Below are positions 15,939 through 24,086 of a DNA stretch of 64,000 bases, piece after piece (the stretch's first letter is position 1; each line of letters begins with the position of its first letter). The DNA comes from Stomatobaculum sp. F0698 (GTDB lineage Bacteria > Bacillota > Clostridia > Lachnospirales > Lachnospiraceae), in assembly GCF_030644385.1 (NCBI RefSeq), contig NZ_CP130060.1, positions 744,001-808,000 on the forward strand, written 5' to 3'. The notes beneath the pieces were generated by a model. The model saw nothing but the letters and a program-made list of their open reading frames with translations, made no database searches and was not told where the DNA came from. The position numbers and the translations under genes are program-made.

Positions 15939-17144
15939 ATGGACAGGTTAAGAATTCGACGCTTCAAGATAGATGATCTGCAAGCCCTATATGAGCTGCT
16001 TTCGGACGAAGAAGTGATGCGCTATATAGAGCCTCCCTATTCGTTTCCGCAGACGGAAGCCTTCTTGCATTCCGCAGGCTTGTCTCGGTCGCCGCTCATT
16101 TATGCCGTTGAAACTGCGAATCGTGATTTTGTCGGGTATGTGATTTACCATGACTACGATGAAGAGAGCAAAGAAATCGGATGGGTACTGAGAAGAGCTT
16201 TTTGGGGCAGGGGATACGCGGACGCGCTGACAAAACAACTGATTGAAAAGGCCTATGCGGAAGGAAAGTTGGCTGTGCTCGAGTGTAGCCCGGCACAAGC
16301 CGTGACGAAGCATATCGCGGAAAAGTTCGGATTCTCATATCTGGGGCAGCGAGACGGCTGTGAGGTCTATCAGCTCGATCGGGACTCCTGGTTTCACGTT
16401 GCGTGCATCGACCCGCAGACCTTTGTCATCAGTGAATACCGGCATCCGGAAGAACCGCACTGCTATCTGCTCTGCGGGGAGACGGAGGCTGTGCTGATTG
16501 ACACGGGACTTGGTATTTCCGATCTCAGAGCTGTCGTGGACAGCCTGACAAGGCTGCCGCTCACTGTGCTCACCACGCATGTTCACTGGGATCACATCGG
16601 AGCGCACCGATTGTTTGCGCGCTTTGCGGTGCATGAAGCAGAGAAGGATTGGATAGCGGATTGCTTTCCTTTGTCAACGGATCGGGTGAAAGCGCAGCTC
16701 TGTTCCGAGCCCTGCTCGTTTCCGGCATCTTTTGCCCCAGAGTCCTATCGGATCTTTCAAGGAGAGCCTCAGCTAATCCTGCATGACGGAGACCGCTTTG
16801 ATTTGGGCGGGCGGACGGTTGAGGTCATACACACGCCGGGGCATTCTCCCGGGCACTGCTGTTTTTATGAGCCGGAGAGAAAATACCTGTATTCCGGCGA
16901 TTTGATTTATAAGGGGTGTCTGGACGCCTTTTATCCCTCCACGAATCCTCAGCTCTTCTACCGCTCGGTCAAACGCCTGCGCGACTACGAGATCCGCAGA
17001 ATCTTTCCGGGGCATCATGACTTGGCACTTCCGGTTTCTCTGATTGAGGAGATTGAGACAGCCTTTTCTCTCCTGGAGAGGCAGGGAAAATTGAAACAGG
17101 GAAAGGGCGTATTTGAGTTCGGAGCGTTCCGAATTCATATCTGA
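15939..17144 (+). CDS. GNAT acetyltransferase - metallo-beta-lactamase-fold hydrolase fusion
   Basis: A 401-residue two-domain protein. Residues 1 to about 150 are a RimJ/RimL-like GNAT domain (RRFKIDDLQALYELLSDEEV, acetyl-CoA loop RRAFWGRGYAD). Residues about 153-401 are a metallo-hydrolase with THVHWDH (H214, H216, D218, H219), HTPGHSPGH, SGDLIYKG and FPGHHD, a complete dinuclear-metal set. The two activities probably act on one compound, for example acylation and hydrolysis in resistance or detoxification; this is inference. Start ATG 15939 follows CGGAGGAAACG. The partner at 4643 is a broken copy. Confidence 0.85.
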   Translation: MDRLRIRRFKIDDLQALYELLSDEEVMRYIEPPYSFPQTEAFLHSAGLSRSPLIYAVETANRDFVGYVIYHDYDEESKEIGWVLRRAFWGRGYADALTKQLIEKAYAEGKLAVLECSPAQAVTKHIAEKFGFSYLGQRDGCEVYQLDRDSWFHVACIDPQTFVISEYRHPEEPHCYLLCGETEAVLIDTGLGISDLRAVVDSLTRLPLTVLTTHVHWDHIGAHRLFARFAVHEAEKDWIADCFPLSTDRVKAQLCSEPCSFPASFAPESYRIFQGEPQLILHDGDRFDLGGRTVEVIHTPGHSPGHCCFYEPERKYLYSGDLIYKGCLDAFYPSTNPQLFYRSVKRLRDYEIRRIFPGHHDLALPVSLIEEIETAFSLLERQGKLKQGKGVFEFGAFRIHI

Positions 17145-17269
17145 GCGTACAAGAAAACGCCTCACTGCCATCCGTGGCAGCAGGAGGCTGTCCCAACGGA
17201 ACGGAAGGAACTGCGGATGAAATTTCGACGGCTCTTTTGTATCATGGATGAGAATAGAGGTAAAATCAG

Positions 17270-18400
17270 ATGGAACTCATGGATTACTTAAAGTGGAGAA
17301 ATGACGTGAGCCTTCGGGCAGCGCCGTTTAATGAAATCGACAATGTGCTTTTGTCTTATCTCGCCTATGCGGACTTTGGCGAACTCTTGCATGAACCGAA
17401 GCGTCATGTGAGCATCGAAACCTGCTTCAAACGCTTTTGCGAAAAGCACGATTTGTCGGAAGTGCGGGAGAGCAAGCACTTTATCGAGAGAGCGCCGCTG
17501 TTACTCGAAGAAATGGTACGTGGGGCGCGCTTTCGGGGGACAAAAGTTGCGCACTTCAGAGAGGTTTTTGACAAGGAAAAGGTGCAGCAGTTTGCGGCAC
17601 TCGTGTTTCTGCTTCCGGATGGGACCAAGTATGTCTCGTTTCGCGGCACGGATTCGAGTATCACGGGTTGGAAAGAGGACTTTTTGATGAGCTTCACCGC
17701 GGAAACCGAGGGCGCCAAGGAGGCGGTTTCCTATCTGAACGAAGTCGCCGCATGTGTCGAGGGTAAGCTCATCCTCGGCGGACATTCCAAGGGCGGCAAC
17801 TTTGCGATGTATGCTGCCGCATTTTGCGAGGAGGCGGTCAAAGACCGTATTGTCAAAGTCTATAATAACGACGGTCCCGGCTTTCGGGAAGAGATTGTGC
17901 GCACCGCGGCGTACCGAGAGCTGCTGCCAAAGGTAACGAATGTTCTCCCGCAGACCTCTATCATAGGGCAGTTACTTTCCAACGAGGCGGCGCATACTGT
18001 CGTAAAGAGCACAGCGGCAGGCATCTTTCAGCACGATCTCACGACCTGGGAAGTGACGAAGGATAAATTTGTCGGCGCGGAGTTGGACGCCTTCAGTGAT
18101 TTTGTCAAGAAATCACTCGGAACTTGGCTTGAAACCATGGATGATGAGACGCGGAAATCCCTGGTCGAGACTGTATTCTCCATGATTGAGGTGACAGAGG
18201 CGGAGACCTTCTTGGAGTTCGGAGAGAATTTACTCAAGAATAGCGGGCTTATCATAAAGGGGCTTGGGAAGCTCCCGAAAGAGAAACGAAGTGAGTTGAC
18301 TGCCGCACTCGGAAGCCTCGCCGAGGCGGGCAGAGCGACCGTGCTCGACAAGATGCCGAAGCTCACTTTGCCTTCCATCGCAACGAAGCCACGCAACTGA
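17270..18400 (+). CDS. Mbeg1-like (DUF2974) alpha/beta-hydrolase
   Basis: A 376-residue protein of the DUF2974/Mbeg1-like group. The lipase-type nucleophile elbow GGHSKGGNF places the serine at 173, and SFRGTDSSITGWKEDF upstream is the family's oxyanion-side motif. An Asp/His pair may come from NNDGPGF and later residues. The C-terminal 130 residues are helical, with a coiled-coil-like LETMDDETRKSLVETVFSMIE region. There is no signal peptide, so it should act in the cytoplasm. Substrate unknown. AGAGG precedes ATG 17270. Confidence 0.85.
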   Translation: MELMDYLKWRNDVSLRAAPFNEIDNVLLSYLAYADFGELLHEPKRHVSIETCFKRFCEKHDLSEVRESKHFIERAPLLLEEMVRGARFRGTKVAHFREVFDKEKVQQFAALVFLLPDGTKYVSFRGTDSSITGWKEDFLMSFTAETEGAKEAVSYLNEVAACVEGKLILGGHSKGGNFAMYAAAFCEEAVKDRIVKVYNNDGPGFREEIVRTAAYRELLPKVTNVLPQTSIIGQLLSNEAAHTVVKSTAAGIFQHDLTTWEVTKDKFVGAELDAFSDFVKKSLGTWLETMDDETRKSLVETVFSMIEVTEAETFLEFGENLLKNSGLIIKGLGKLPKEKRSELTAALGSLAEAGRATVLDKMPKLTLPSIATKPRN

Positions 18401-18489
18401 GCCGAAGCCGATCGGCCGGGTGAAAACGCGGTTGCAGGTCATATTTAGACACAGATAAGCTTGTTTTCGCATTCGGAAAGGAGGAGCGC

Positions 18490-19098
18490 ATGAAGGGGAA
18501 AATCTGGGATTGGTATGCGCCGATTTATAAGCGGGCCATGCGGGCGGAGGAGAGAAGCTATGCGTTTCTGTATCGCCGCATTCCGAAATTGATTCGCGGC
18601 AAGGAAGTGCTGGAACTTGCCACCGGGCCCGGGCTGCTCGCGAAGCGCATTGCGCCGGTCACCAAGCGCATGCTCGCGACGGATTATTCGGCGGGCATGA
18701 TTGCCGAGGCAAAGAAAGGTGCCTGCCCGAAAAACTTGCGCTTTGAGGTAGCGGATGCTTTATCCCTGCCCTATGCGGACGCGAGCTTCGATGCGGTGAT
18801 CATTGTGAATGCCCTGCACCTTTTGCCGGAGCCCGAGCGCGCGCTGCGAGAAATAGCCCGTGTGCTAAGACCGGACGGTATCTTGATTGCGCCGAACTTT
18901 GTAAAAAAGCGGGAGCGCTTGGCGGGGCGCTGCTGGGAGTTATTGCTTGCTCTGGCGGGGCTCCGATTTACGAATCAATGGACAGCTGAGGAATATAGGG
19001 CGTTTCTCGAAAAGTACGGCTGGGAAGTCCTGTTTTATAAGGAGCTGCGCGCGAGAATGCCTCTGCTCTACACAGAGTGCAAAAGAAGAGCGAACTAA
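18490..19098 (+). CDS. Class I SAM-dependent methyltransferase (UbiE/Methyltransf_11 type)
   Basis: A 202-residue methyltransferase. Motif I is VLELATGPGLLAKRI (about 37-51), motif II ATDYSAGMIAEA, motif III FEVADALSLPYADASFDAVI, and post-III ALREIARVLRPDGILIAPNF. The family methylates small molecules such as quinones or lipids; the substrate cannot be read from the sequence. AAAGGAGGAG precedes ATG 18490. It lies 89 nt after the hydrolase gene and is followed by a terminator, so the two may be cotranscribed. Confidence 0.87.
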   Translation: MKGKIWDWYAPIYKRAMRAEERSYAFLYRRIPKLIRGKEVLELATGPGLLAKRIAPVTKRMLATDYSAGMIAEAKKGACPKNLRFEVADALSLPYADASFDAVIIVNALHLLPEPERALREIARVLRPDGILIAPNFVKKRERLAGRCWELLLALAGLRFTNQWTAEEYRAFLEKYGWEVLFYKELRARMPLLYTECKRRAN

Positions 19099-19157
19099 GT
19101 AAATTGGTCTGATGTTTCGGCAATAGGGAGAATTAAATAGTTATCATAAGTAATTGT

Positions 19158-19207
19158 AGAGGGGTTCGAATCGGTCTGCGAGGACTGTCGTCGGATTCCT
19201 CTTTTTT
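19158..19207 (+). terminator. Probable terminator after methyltransferase
   Basis: AGAGG...GAATC pairs with GATTCCTCT across a bulge and is followed by TTTTTT (19202-19207). Confidence 0.5.
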
Positions 19208-19581
19208 GTATGGAACTTTGGTACCATTTTTTGATTTAAATTAAGAATTGTGTGCAAAATTGCTGAAATAAACGACTTTAACCCGGGTTGATGTTCAATA
19301 AAGAACTGAAGCGCATCTTCATTTATTTGTAAGAAATTCGAATTTGCGCTATACTAGTGAAAATAAAGTGTGGATAAAGAAAAGTTAAATCGATTTATTT
19401 TCGCAATTATTGCATAAATAATTAAAAGCAGAGTGGGACAAAAAGTGTGGCAGAGTAGCGCTTATCGTCCGTGAAAGCGCGTCTGTCTCGGACACCGTGG
19501 ATGGGCTGCAAGTGTGATTTGGTTTATTTGCCGTGTACTTTTATTCCCAGGAAAGACTGTTGAGCGAAGACCGGGGGACTT
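19208..19581 (+). promoter_or_regulatory. Leader region with strong promoter of the sensor-kinase / SipW cluster
   Basis: TTGTAA (19327-19332), a 17-bp spacer and TATACT (19350-19355) form a good sigma-A promoter. It leaves a leader of about 220 nt before the kinase ATG at 19582, with a small hairpin GCGCTT / AAGCGC around 19458-19480. The remaining intergenic DNA is AT-rich and no gene is seen in it. Confidence 0.6.
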
Positions 19582-21252
19582 ATGGGAGAAAAGGCAGAGA
19601 AGCAATACGACTATCTGACACTGTGCATTCATTACCGCATCATCTCCCTTCTGCTCTCGACGGCTGTCTTCTTATCGGGTATGTGGGAGAAAGAGAGATT
19701 CTCTCCCACAGGCTGGGGCATTATCTTCGGTATGTTTCTGTCCTGTCTCATCGGAAATTATCTCTATGTTCGAGCGGAAAAGAACAAGGATGCGATGAGA
19801 GCCGTGCTCGGTGTGGAGCTCGCGGCCTACGGTATTTTTATTTACCTGAGCGGGGGGCTCTCGAGTCCTTATCTCTGGTACGTACTCTGTTGCATGATGA
19901 TCAGCTTAAGCGGTGAGTTCGACGGGAGCACAGCTTTGCTCGCGGCAATCTGGTGTGTGGCCTGCGCCTTGGTGGGGCAGCAGAACAGAAATCCGGTAAG
20001 GCTTGAGAGCAACATTCTGGTGGGGGTTCTTTGCACCTTCGGAAACTTCTATGTGTTGCGGCGACACGTGCAGTCCATACGCGAAGGACGGGAAGAACTG
20101 CGAGACCTAAACGCTTGTCTTGTGGAGGAAAACCGGCGCAGCGAGTACGCGCTTTCCCGTGTCGCGGACATGTATGAAGGCTTCGCGCTCATGGCGATGA
20201 CGGATTCCGAACGGGTGCTCGGGGAGCTTGCCACCTTGATTGCGGCGAGTGTATCGCCCGAGGGTTGCGTCCTGATACGGCGCAACGAAGAACAGATGAT
20301 ACGCGAAATCATCATCCGCGGTATGCCGGAAAAACAGGGGGAAGAGTTGGTATCCCGCGCTACGTCGATGAGTCGAAGCGAAGGAGAAGTGCGGGTCAAC
20401 GGGCAGCGCTATCAGCTCTTTTCCGTTGAGAGCGGCAGCGGAGACGGCATGCTCATCATAGGGGCAGCGGATGCGGAAAGCACTGCGGTAAAGGAGAGCG
20501 GTCTTAAGGAGCTTGTTCGGCGTGAGCGGGAGTTTTACGTACGGCTCTGCGGCATTATTTTTCGCGGGCTCGATATGCAGAGGCAGATGGAGGCGTATAT
20601 TTCCGCGGAGGAAAAGAACCGGATTGCGGACGAAATTCACGACACGGTTATCCAGAAACTTTTCGGTTTAAACTGCGGTTTGAAGGAACTGGAACTCTTT
20701 GTGGAGAAGGAGGAGACAAAGCGGGGGGCCGCGCTGGAGCGGATTGTGCTTCTCCAAAAGACGGCGGCACTCACCATGCGGGAGCTGCGGGAGACGGTTT
20801 ACGGGCGAAATTTTGCCCGCAGCGGGGAGCAAAGTTTTGAGGGAAGGCTTAGAAGCTATATGGAGGAAGCGGAACGGCAGTACGCTGTCTGTATTCCGCT
20901 TGAAGTTGCAAGCGGTATCGAAGAACTCTCGGCGGCGCAGAAGACAGTGCTTTACCGCGTGGCCTGCGAGGCCGTCAACAATGCCGCGCGGCACGGAGGA
21001 GCAAAAGAAATCCGGGTGGAGATTCGCGCGGAGGAAGAAGGCTTTGTCCTGCGCGTAAAAGACGACGGAAGCGGCTTTGAGGAAAGAAGAGTTCTGAGTG
21101 CCGGGGGCAAGGGACTTCGCAGTATGAAGAAGGTTGCGGCACTCCTCGGCGCATCGCTTCGCTTAGAGAGCGGTGAAGGACGGGGAACGGAAATCACACT
21201 CACCCTTCCGGTGAGCGCTATGCAAAGGGGGAAAGGCGTATGTATCTCGTAG
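19582..21252 (+). CDS. NarL-type sensor histidine kinase (HisKA_3)
   Basis: A 556-residue membrane kinase. About five hydrophobic segments fill residues 15-155, then a coiled coil (about 158-195), a GAF-like region (about 200-325), and the dimerisation helix with NRIADEIHDTVIQKLFG, where H353 is the phosphorylated histidine. The HATPase_c domain has AVNNAARHGG (N box), DDGSGF and GKGLRSMKK. The regulator gene overlaps its end by 13 nt. A surface or membrane signal is likely sensed, because the next genes encode SipW-dependent exported proteins and their peptidase. ATG 19582 follows ACCGGGGGAC. Confidence 0.9.
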   Translation: MGEKAEKQYDYLTLCIHYRIISLLLSTAVFLSGMWEKERFSPTGWGIIFGMFLSCLIGNYLYVRAEKNKDAMRAVLGVELAAYGIFIYLSGGLSSPYLWYVLCCMMISLSGEFDGSTALLAAIWCVACALVGQQNRNPVRLESNILVGVLCTFGNFYVLRRHVQSIREGREELRDLNACLVEENRRSEYALSRVADMYEGFALMAMTDSERVLGELATLIAASVSPEGCVLIRRNEEQMIREIIIRGMPEKQGEELVSRATSMSRSEGEVRVNGQRYQLFSVESGSGDGMLIIGAADAESTAVKESGLKELVRREREFYVRLCGIIFRGLDMQRQMEAYISAEEKNRIADEIHDTVIQKLFGLNCGLKELELFVEKEETKRGAALERIVLLQKTAALTMRELRETVYGRNFARSGEQSFEGRLRSYMEEAERQYAVCIPLEVASGIEELSAAQKTVLYRVACEAVNNAARHGGAKEIRVEIRAEEEGFVLRVKDDGSGFEERRVLSAGGKGLRSMKKVAALLGASLRLESGEGRGTEITLTLPVSAMQRGKGVCIS

Positions 21253-21869
21253 TGGATGACCATCCGCTGGCGCGGAAGGGACTCGAGCAGATCATTCATA
21301 TGTATTGTCCGGAGGAAGAGGTTCTGGAGGCGGGAACGGTGCGAGAAGCGGTGTCGCGCATGGGGGAGGCTGCGGTCAGCGTGGCCTTTATCGACATCCG
21401 CCTCGGCGCGGAGAGCGGTTTCGATGTGCTCAAATGGGTCAAGGAAAGCCGCCGCGACGTGCGTACCATCTTCATCACTTCATCTTCGCGGGAGAGCGAT
21501 TTCTTCCGAGCGCGGGAGATGGGGGTGGATGCCTATATCTTAAAAGACGCCTTTGTGGATGAGATTATGTTCGGACTGCGCGCCGTGCAGCGCGGCAATA
21601 AGTTCTATTCCGCCGCGCTCGTGGAAAAACTGAATCAGGCGGCAGAGGAGGACAGAAAACTCGAGGAGCTCACGGAGCGCGAAATCGAGGTTCTGCGTCT
21701 CATGAGTCGCGGCTGCTCCAACGCGGAAATCGGAGATTTATTGTTTATCTCCCTCGGGACGGTCAAGAAACATGTGAGCAGCATACTCGGGAAGCTCGGA
21801 TTTAAGAGTCGCGTGGAGGCGGTGTTGTTTGCGGGGAAGTGCGACAGTCTTTCGGAACTCAGCGTATAA
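21240..21869 (+). CDS. NarL/FixJ-family response regulator
   Basis: A 209-residue DNA-binding regulator. The receiver domain has DDH at the acidic pocket and D52 in FIDIRLG as phospho-acceptor, with TSSS and LKDA as the switch Thr/Ser and Lys. The C-terminal LuxR-type HTH is LTEREIEVLRLMSRGCSNAEIGDLLFISLGTVKKHVSSI (given in part). Its start overlaps the kinase gene, indicating translational coupling. It probably controls the exported-protein cluster that follows 33 nt later; no binding site was identified. Confidence 0.92.
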   Translation: MYLVVDDHPLARKGLEQIIHMYCPEEEVLEAGTVREAVSRMGEAAVSVAFIDIRLGAESGFDVLKWVKESRRDVRTIFITSSSRESDFFRAREMGVDAYILKDAFVDEIMFGLRAVQRGNKFYSAALVEKLNQAAEEDRKLEELTEREIEVLRLMSRGCSNAEIGDLLFISLGTVKKHVSSILGKLGFKSRVEAVLFAGKCDSLSELSV

Positions 21870-21901
21870 GACGGGATGATGCGGACAGGAGGTAAGAAGA
21901 G

Positions 21902-22840
21902 ATGAGGAGACAGGGGGGAAAACTCTTGCCCTGTGCTGTTCTGGCACTTTGTCTGGCAGCGCTGGGTACCGGGTACGCGTATTGGGACGGTACGCTCCGC
22001 GTCTCGGGGAAGCTCGCAACGGGGCAGCTGGACTGCGCATTTGCGAGCGAAGGGACATATCGCGCCGAGTTGGTGCGGGATGGCGGAGAGGTGCTTGCGG
22101 AAATACCGATGGAGGCGAGAGCGGGTGAGGATGAAAAGAGCATAGCGTTGGTCTTTCCGGAGGGAATGCCGGATGACTTTTTGGGCGGGGAGAGCTACCT
22201 GCGAATTTCCTGTCCGATTGAAGAAAAGGGCTTGAAGGCAAAGGAACAGGCCGTTGACTTCACTGTCCCCGGCGAGGAGATTCTGCTGACGCCCGAACAG
22301 GTCTATCTGGCCCTACCTGATGTCGCCTACGACTGGGATGAGCCGGATGCCTATTTTCTGGAGCCGCAGCGGCTGAAAGTGTTTCGAAGCGTGGAGCGGC
22401 TTGAGGATGCGCTCTATTGCTGCCTGTATCTACGGGCGGAGAGAGAGAAGCCGGAAGCGCTTATGCCGGAGTTTATCCAGGTGGACGAAGAGAGTCTCAT
22501 GTCTATGCCGCTTGCCGAGCAGCTGTTTCCGAACAGCGGTGTCTGGGTAGACTATTCCTTTACAAGCGAGTTGCGCATCGATCAGCAGACGGCGGTCAGC
22601 GGGAAACGGATTTCCGTATTCGGTGCGCTGACAAGTTATGCTTATTGGACGGATCGCCTGCATGTGAAGGGCTCTGCGGCGTTCCGTTTTCCGGTGGCCG
22701 TTCAGCTACTCGAGGCGGGTGAGCTTCCGGCGGATGGCGCCGTGATTGATGACCGTGCCTTTGCGACCGGATCGAATGCGCGGAAAAACGGGAAAACGGA
22801 AGAAAATCGAAAAACAGCGGTGAGAACGGGAGCGTTATGA
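21902..22840 (+). CDS. SipW-dependent-type exported protein with two YAYW motifs
   Basis: A 312-residue exported protein. The N-terminus, basic MRRQGGK, hydrophobic LPCAVLALCLAALGT, then GYAYWDGTLRVSGK, matches the SipW-type signal of TasA/CalY-like proteins, which are trimmed by SipW-class peptidases. A second motif, SYAYWTDRLHVKGS, occurs at residues 245-258 and looks like the first strand of another TasA-like unit. The last 40 residues are Lys/Arg/Asn-rich. The peptidase gene overlaps the stop as ATGA. An AGGAGG site precedes ATG 21902. It may be a surface fibre or matrix subunit or its anchor; that is inference. Confidence 0.78.
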   Translation: MRRQGGKLLPCAVLALCLAALGTGYAYWDGTLRVSGKLATGQLDCAFASEGTYRAELVRDGGEVLAEIPMEARAGEDEKSIALVFPEGMPDDFLGGESYLRISCPIEEKGLKAKEQAVDFTVPGEEILLTPEQVYLALPDVAYDWDEPDAYFLEPQRLKVFRSVERLEDALYCCLYLRAEREKPEALMPEFIQVDEESLMSMPLAEQLFPNSGVWVDYSFTSELRIDQQTAVSGKRISVFGALTSYAYWTDRLHVKGSAAFRFPVAVQLLEAGELPADGAVIDDRAFATGSNARKNGKTEENRKTAVRTGAL

Positions 22841-24030
22841 CGGGCGCCTTCTTTTTCCTGTTGTTTTTACTGGTCGGAACTGCCGTTCCGGCGTGCAAAG
22901 CGCTTTTGGAGGGAAATTTGACGCTCTCCCTTCTCTGCTACGGAAGTATGGCGGCTTTGCTCTTCTTTGCGCTGCCGAGAGTCGGTGTGCATCGTCGCGC
23001 TGCCCTTAGGAGGGGAATGCGCATCTATGCACTGACCGGTGCGGCAATTTTCATAGCGCTCCGTTTTGTGAGCGCTGTTTTTATGAAATGCCTGAAGGGG
23101 AGCCCCTATGACGGCTCAATCGGCGGTATGGTACGGAATGTGCTTCTCGTTCTTCTGCCGCTCATTGTGCGCGAGGGCGTTCGCGCCTACGGTTTGGGGC
23201 TCAGCAGAAAGCACGTACGCCACCGCACGCTTTCCGCGGTTTTGTTGACCCTGTTGTTTGCCCTGCTGGAACTCAATGTGCAGCGGGCACTGCGACTGGA
23301 AGGCGCGGAAAATCGCTTTGTGTTCGCGGCGGAAACCGTGCTCCCCGCGCTTGCACGGAATGCTCTGCAGACCGGGCTGGTGCTGAGCGGGGGAATGTGG
23401 CCCTCGGTACTATACAGCGGCGGCATAGGTATTTTTGAACGGATCTTTCCCTTCCTGCCGGATCTTCCTTGGCTTGCGAATGCCGCCATAGGACTTTGTT
23501 TTCCGGTTTTCTTTCTCCTCTTTGTCAGGGAGCGCTTCCGCGCGGAGGAGTTCGGGGAGCAGACAGAGCCGCAGGGCAGTTCTCTTGGCTGGTACGCGGA
23601 ACTTCTTGCGGCCGTGATCTTTTATTGGTTCTGTGTCGGGGTGTTTCCGGTTTATCCGACGGTCATACTGACCGGCAGTATGGAACCTGTCATTCATCCG
23701 GGCGATGTGGTACTGGTGCGGAAACTCCGAGAAGAACAGGAGATCAAGGCACTTTCGGAGGGAACGGTCATCAGCTTCCGGCGGGGAGATATCAGCATTA
23801 CACACAGAATTCTTGCGGTGCGCGAGGACGAGGCGGGGAACCGCACGTTTATCACGAAGGGGGACAATAACCCTTCCGCGGACACCGAAGTTGTTCACCC
23901 GAACGATATCAGCGGCACGGTGATTCGGGTCGTTCCGCGGGTCGGCATTCCCGTACTGCTATTAAACAGCAGGAGGAAGGTTCCGACGGAAATTCAGCAG
24001 GGCTTACGAGATGAGAAAGCGACCCCTTAA
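22837..24030 (+). CDS. SipW-type signal peptidase I with a large membrane domain
   Basis: A 397-residue S26B-type peptidase. Residues 1-255 carry about six or seven hydrophobic segments, far more than the one or two helices of Bacillus SipW. The catalytic part follows: TGSMEPVIHPGDVVLV with nucleophile S281, and ISITHRI with H323 in place of the lysine of bacterial LepB, the Ser-His arrangement of ER-type/SipW enzymes; GDNNPSAD is the third conserved box. It presumably cleaves the neighbouring SipW-tagged proteins at 21902 and 25326. The start overlaps the previous stop, and DUF5305-like and exported-protein genes follow. Confidence 0.87.
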   Translation: MTGAFFFLLFLLVGTAVPACKALLEGNLTLSLLCYGSMAALLFFALPRVGVHRRAALRRGMRIYALTGAAIFIALRFVSAVFMKCLKGSPYDGSIGGMVRNVLLVLLPLIVREGVRAYGLGLSRKHVRHRTLSAVLLTLLFALLELNVQRALRLEGAENRFVFAAETVLPALARNALQTGLVLSGGMWPSVLYSGGIGIFERIFPFLPDLPWLANAAIGLCFPVFFLLFVRERFRAEEFGEQTEPQGSSLGWYAELLAAVIFYWFCVGVFPVYPTVILTGSMEPVIHPGDVVLVRKLREEQEIKALSEGTVISFRRGDISITHRILAVREDEAGNRTFITKGDNNPSADTEVVHPNDISGTVIRVVPRVGIPVLLLNSRRKVPTEIQQGLRDEKATP

Positions 24031-24086
24031 GCGCCGCATCCCGGTGGGAGACAGAGCGGCTTAGGGGAAGAGGAGACGGGTACAGT

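Larger units (their letters stand above)
14765..16726 (+). repeat. Direct repeat copy B (partner 3476-5430)
   Basis: Second copy of the GNAT / GNAT-hydrolase block. Here the fusion gene continues intact past the point where copy A is interrupted. Confidence 0.9.

Noticed and set aside
19160..19180. GGGTTCGAATC resembling a tRNA T loop.
   Set aside because: No cloverleaf fits; the sequence pairs instead with GATTCCTCT and a T-run as a terminator.
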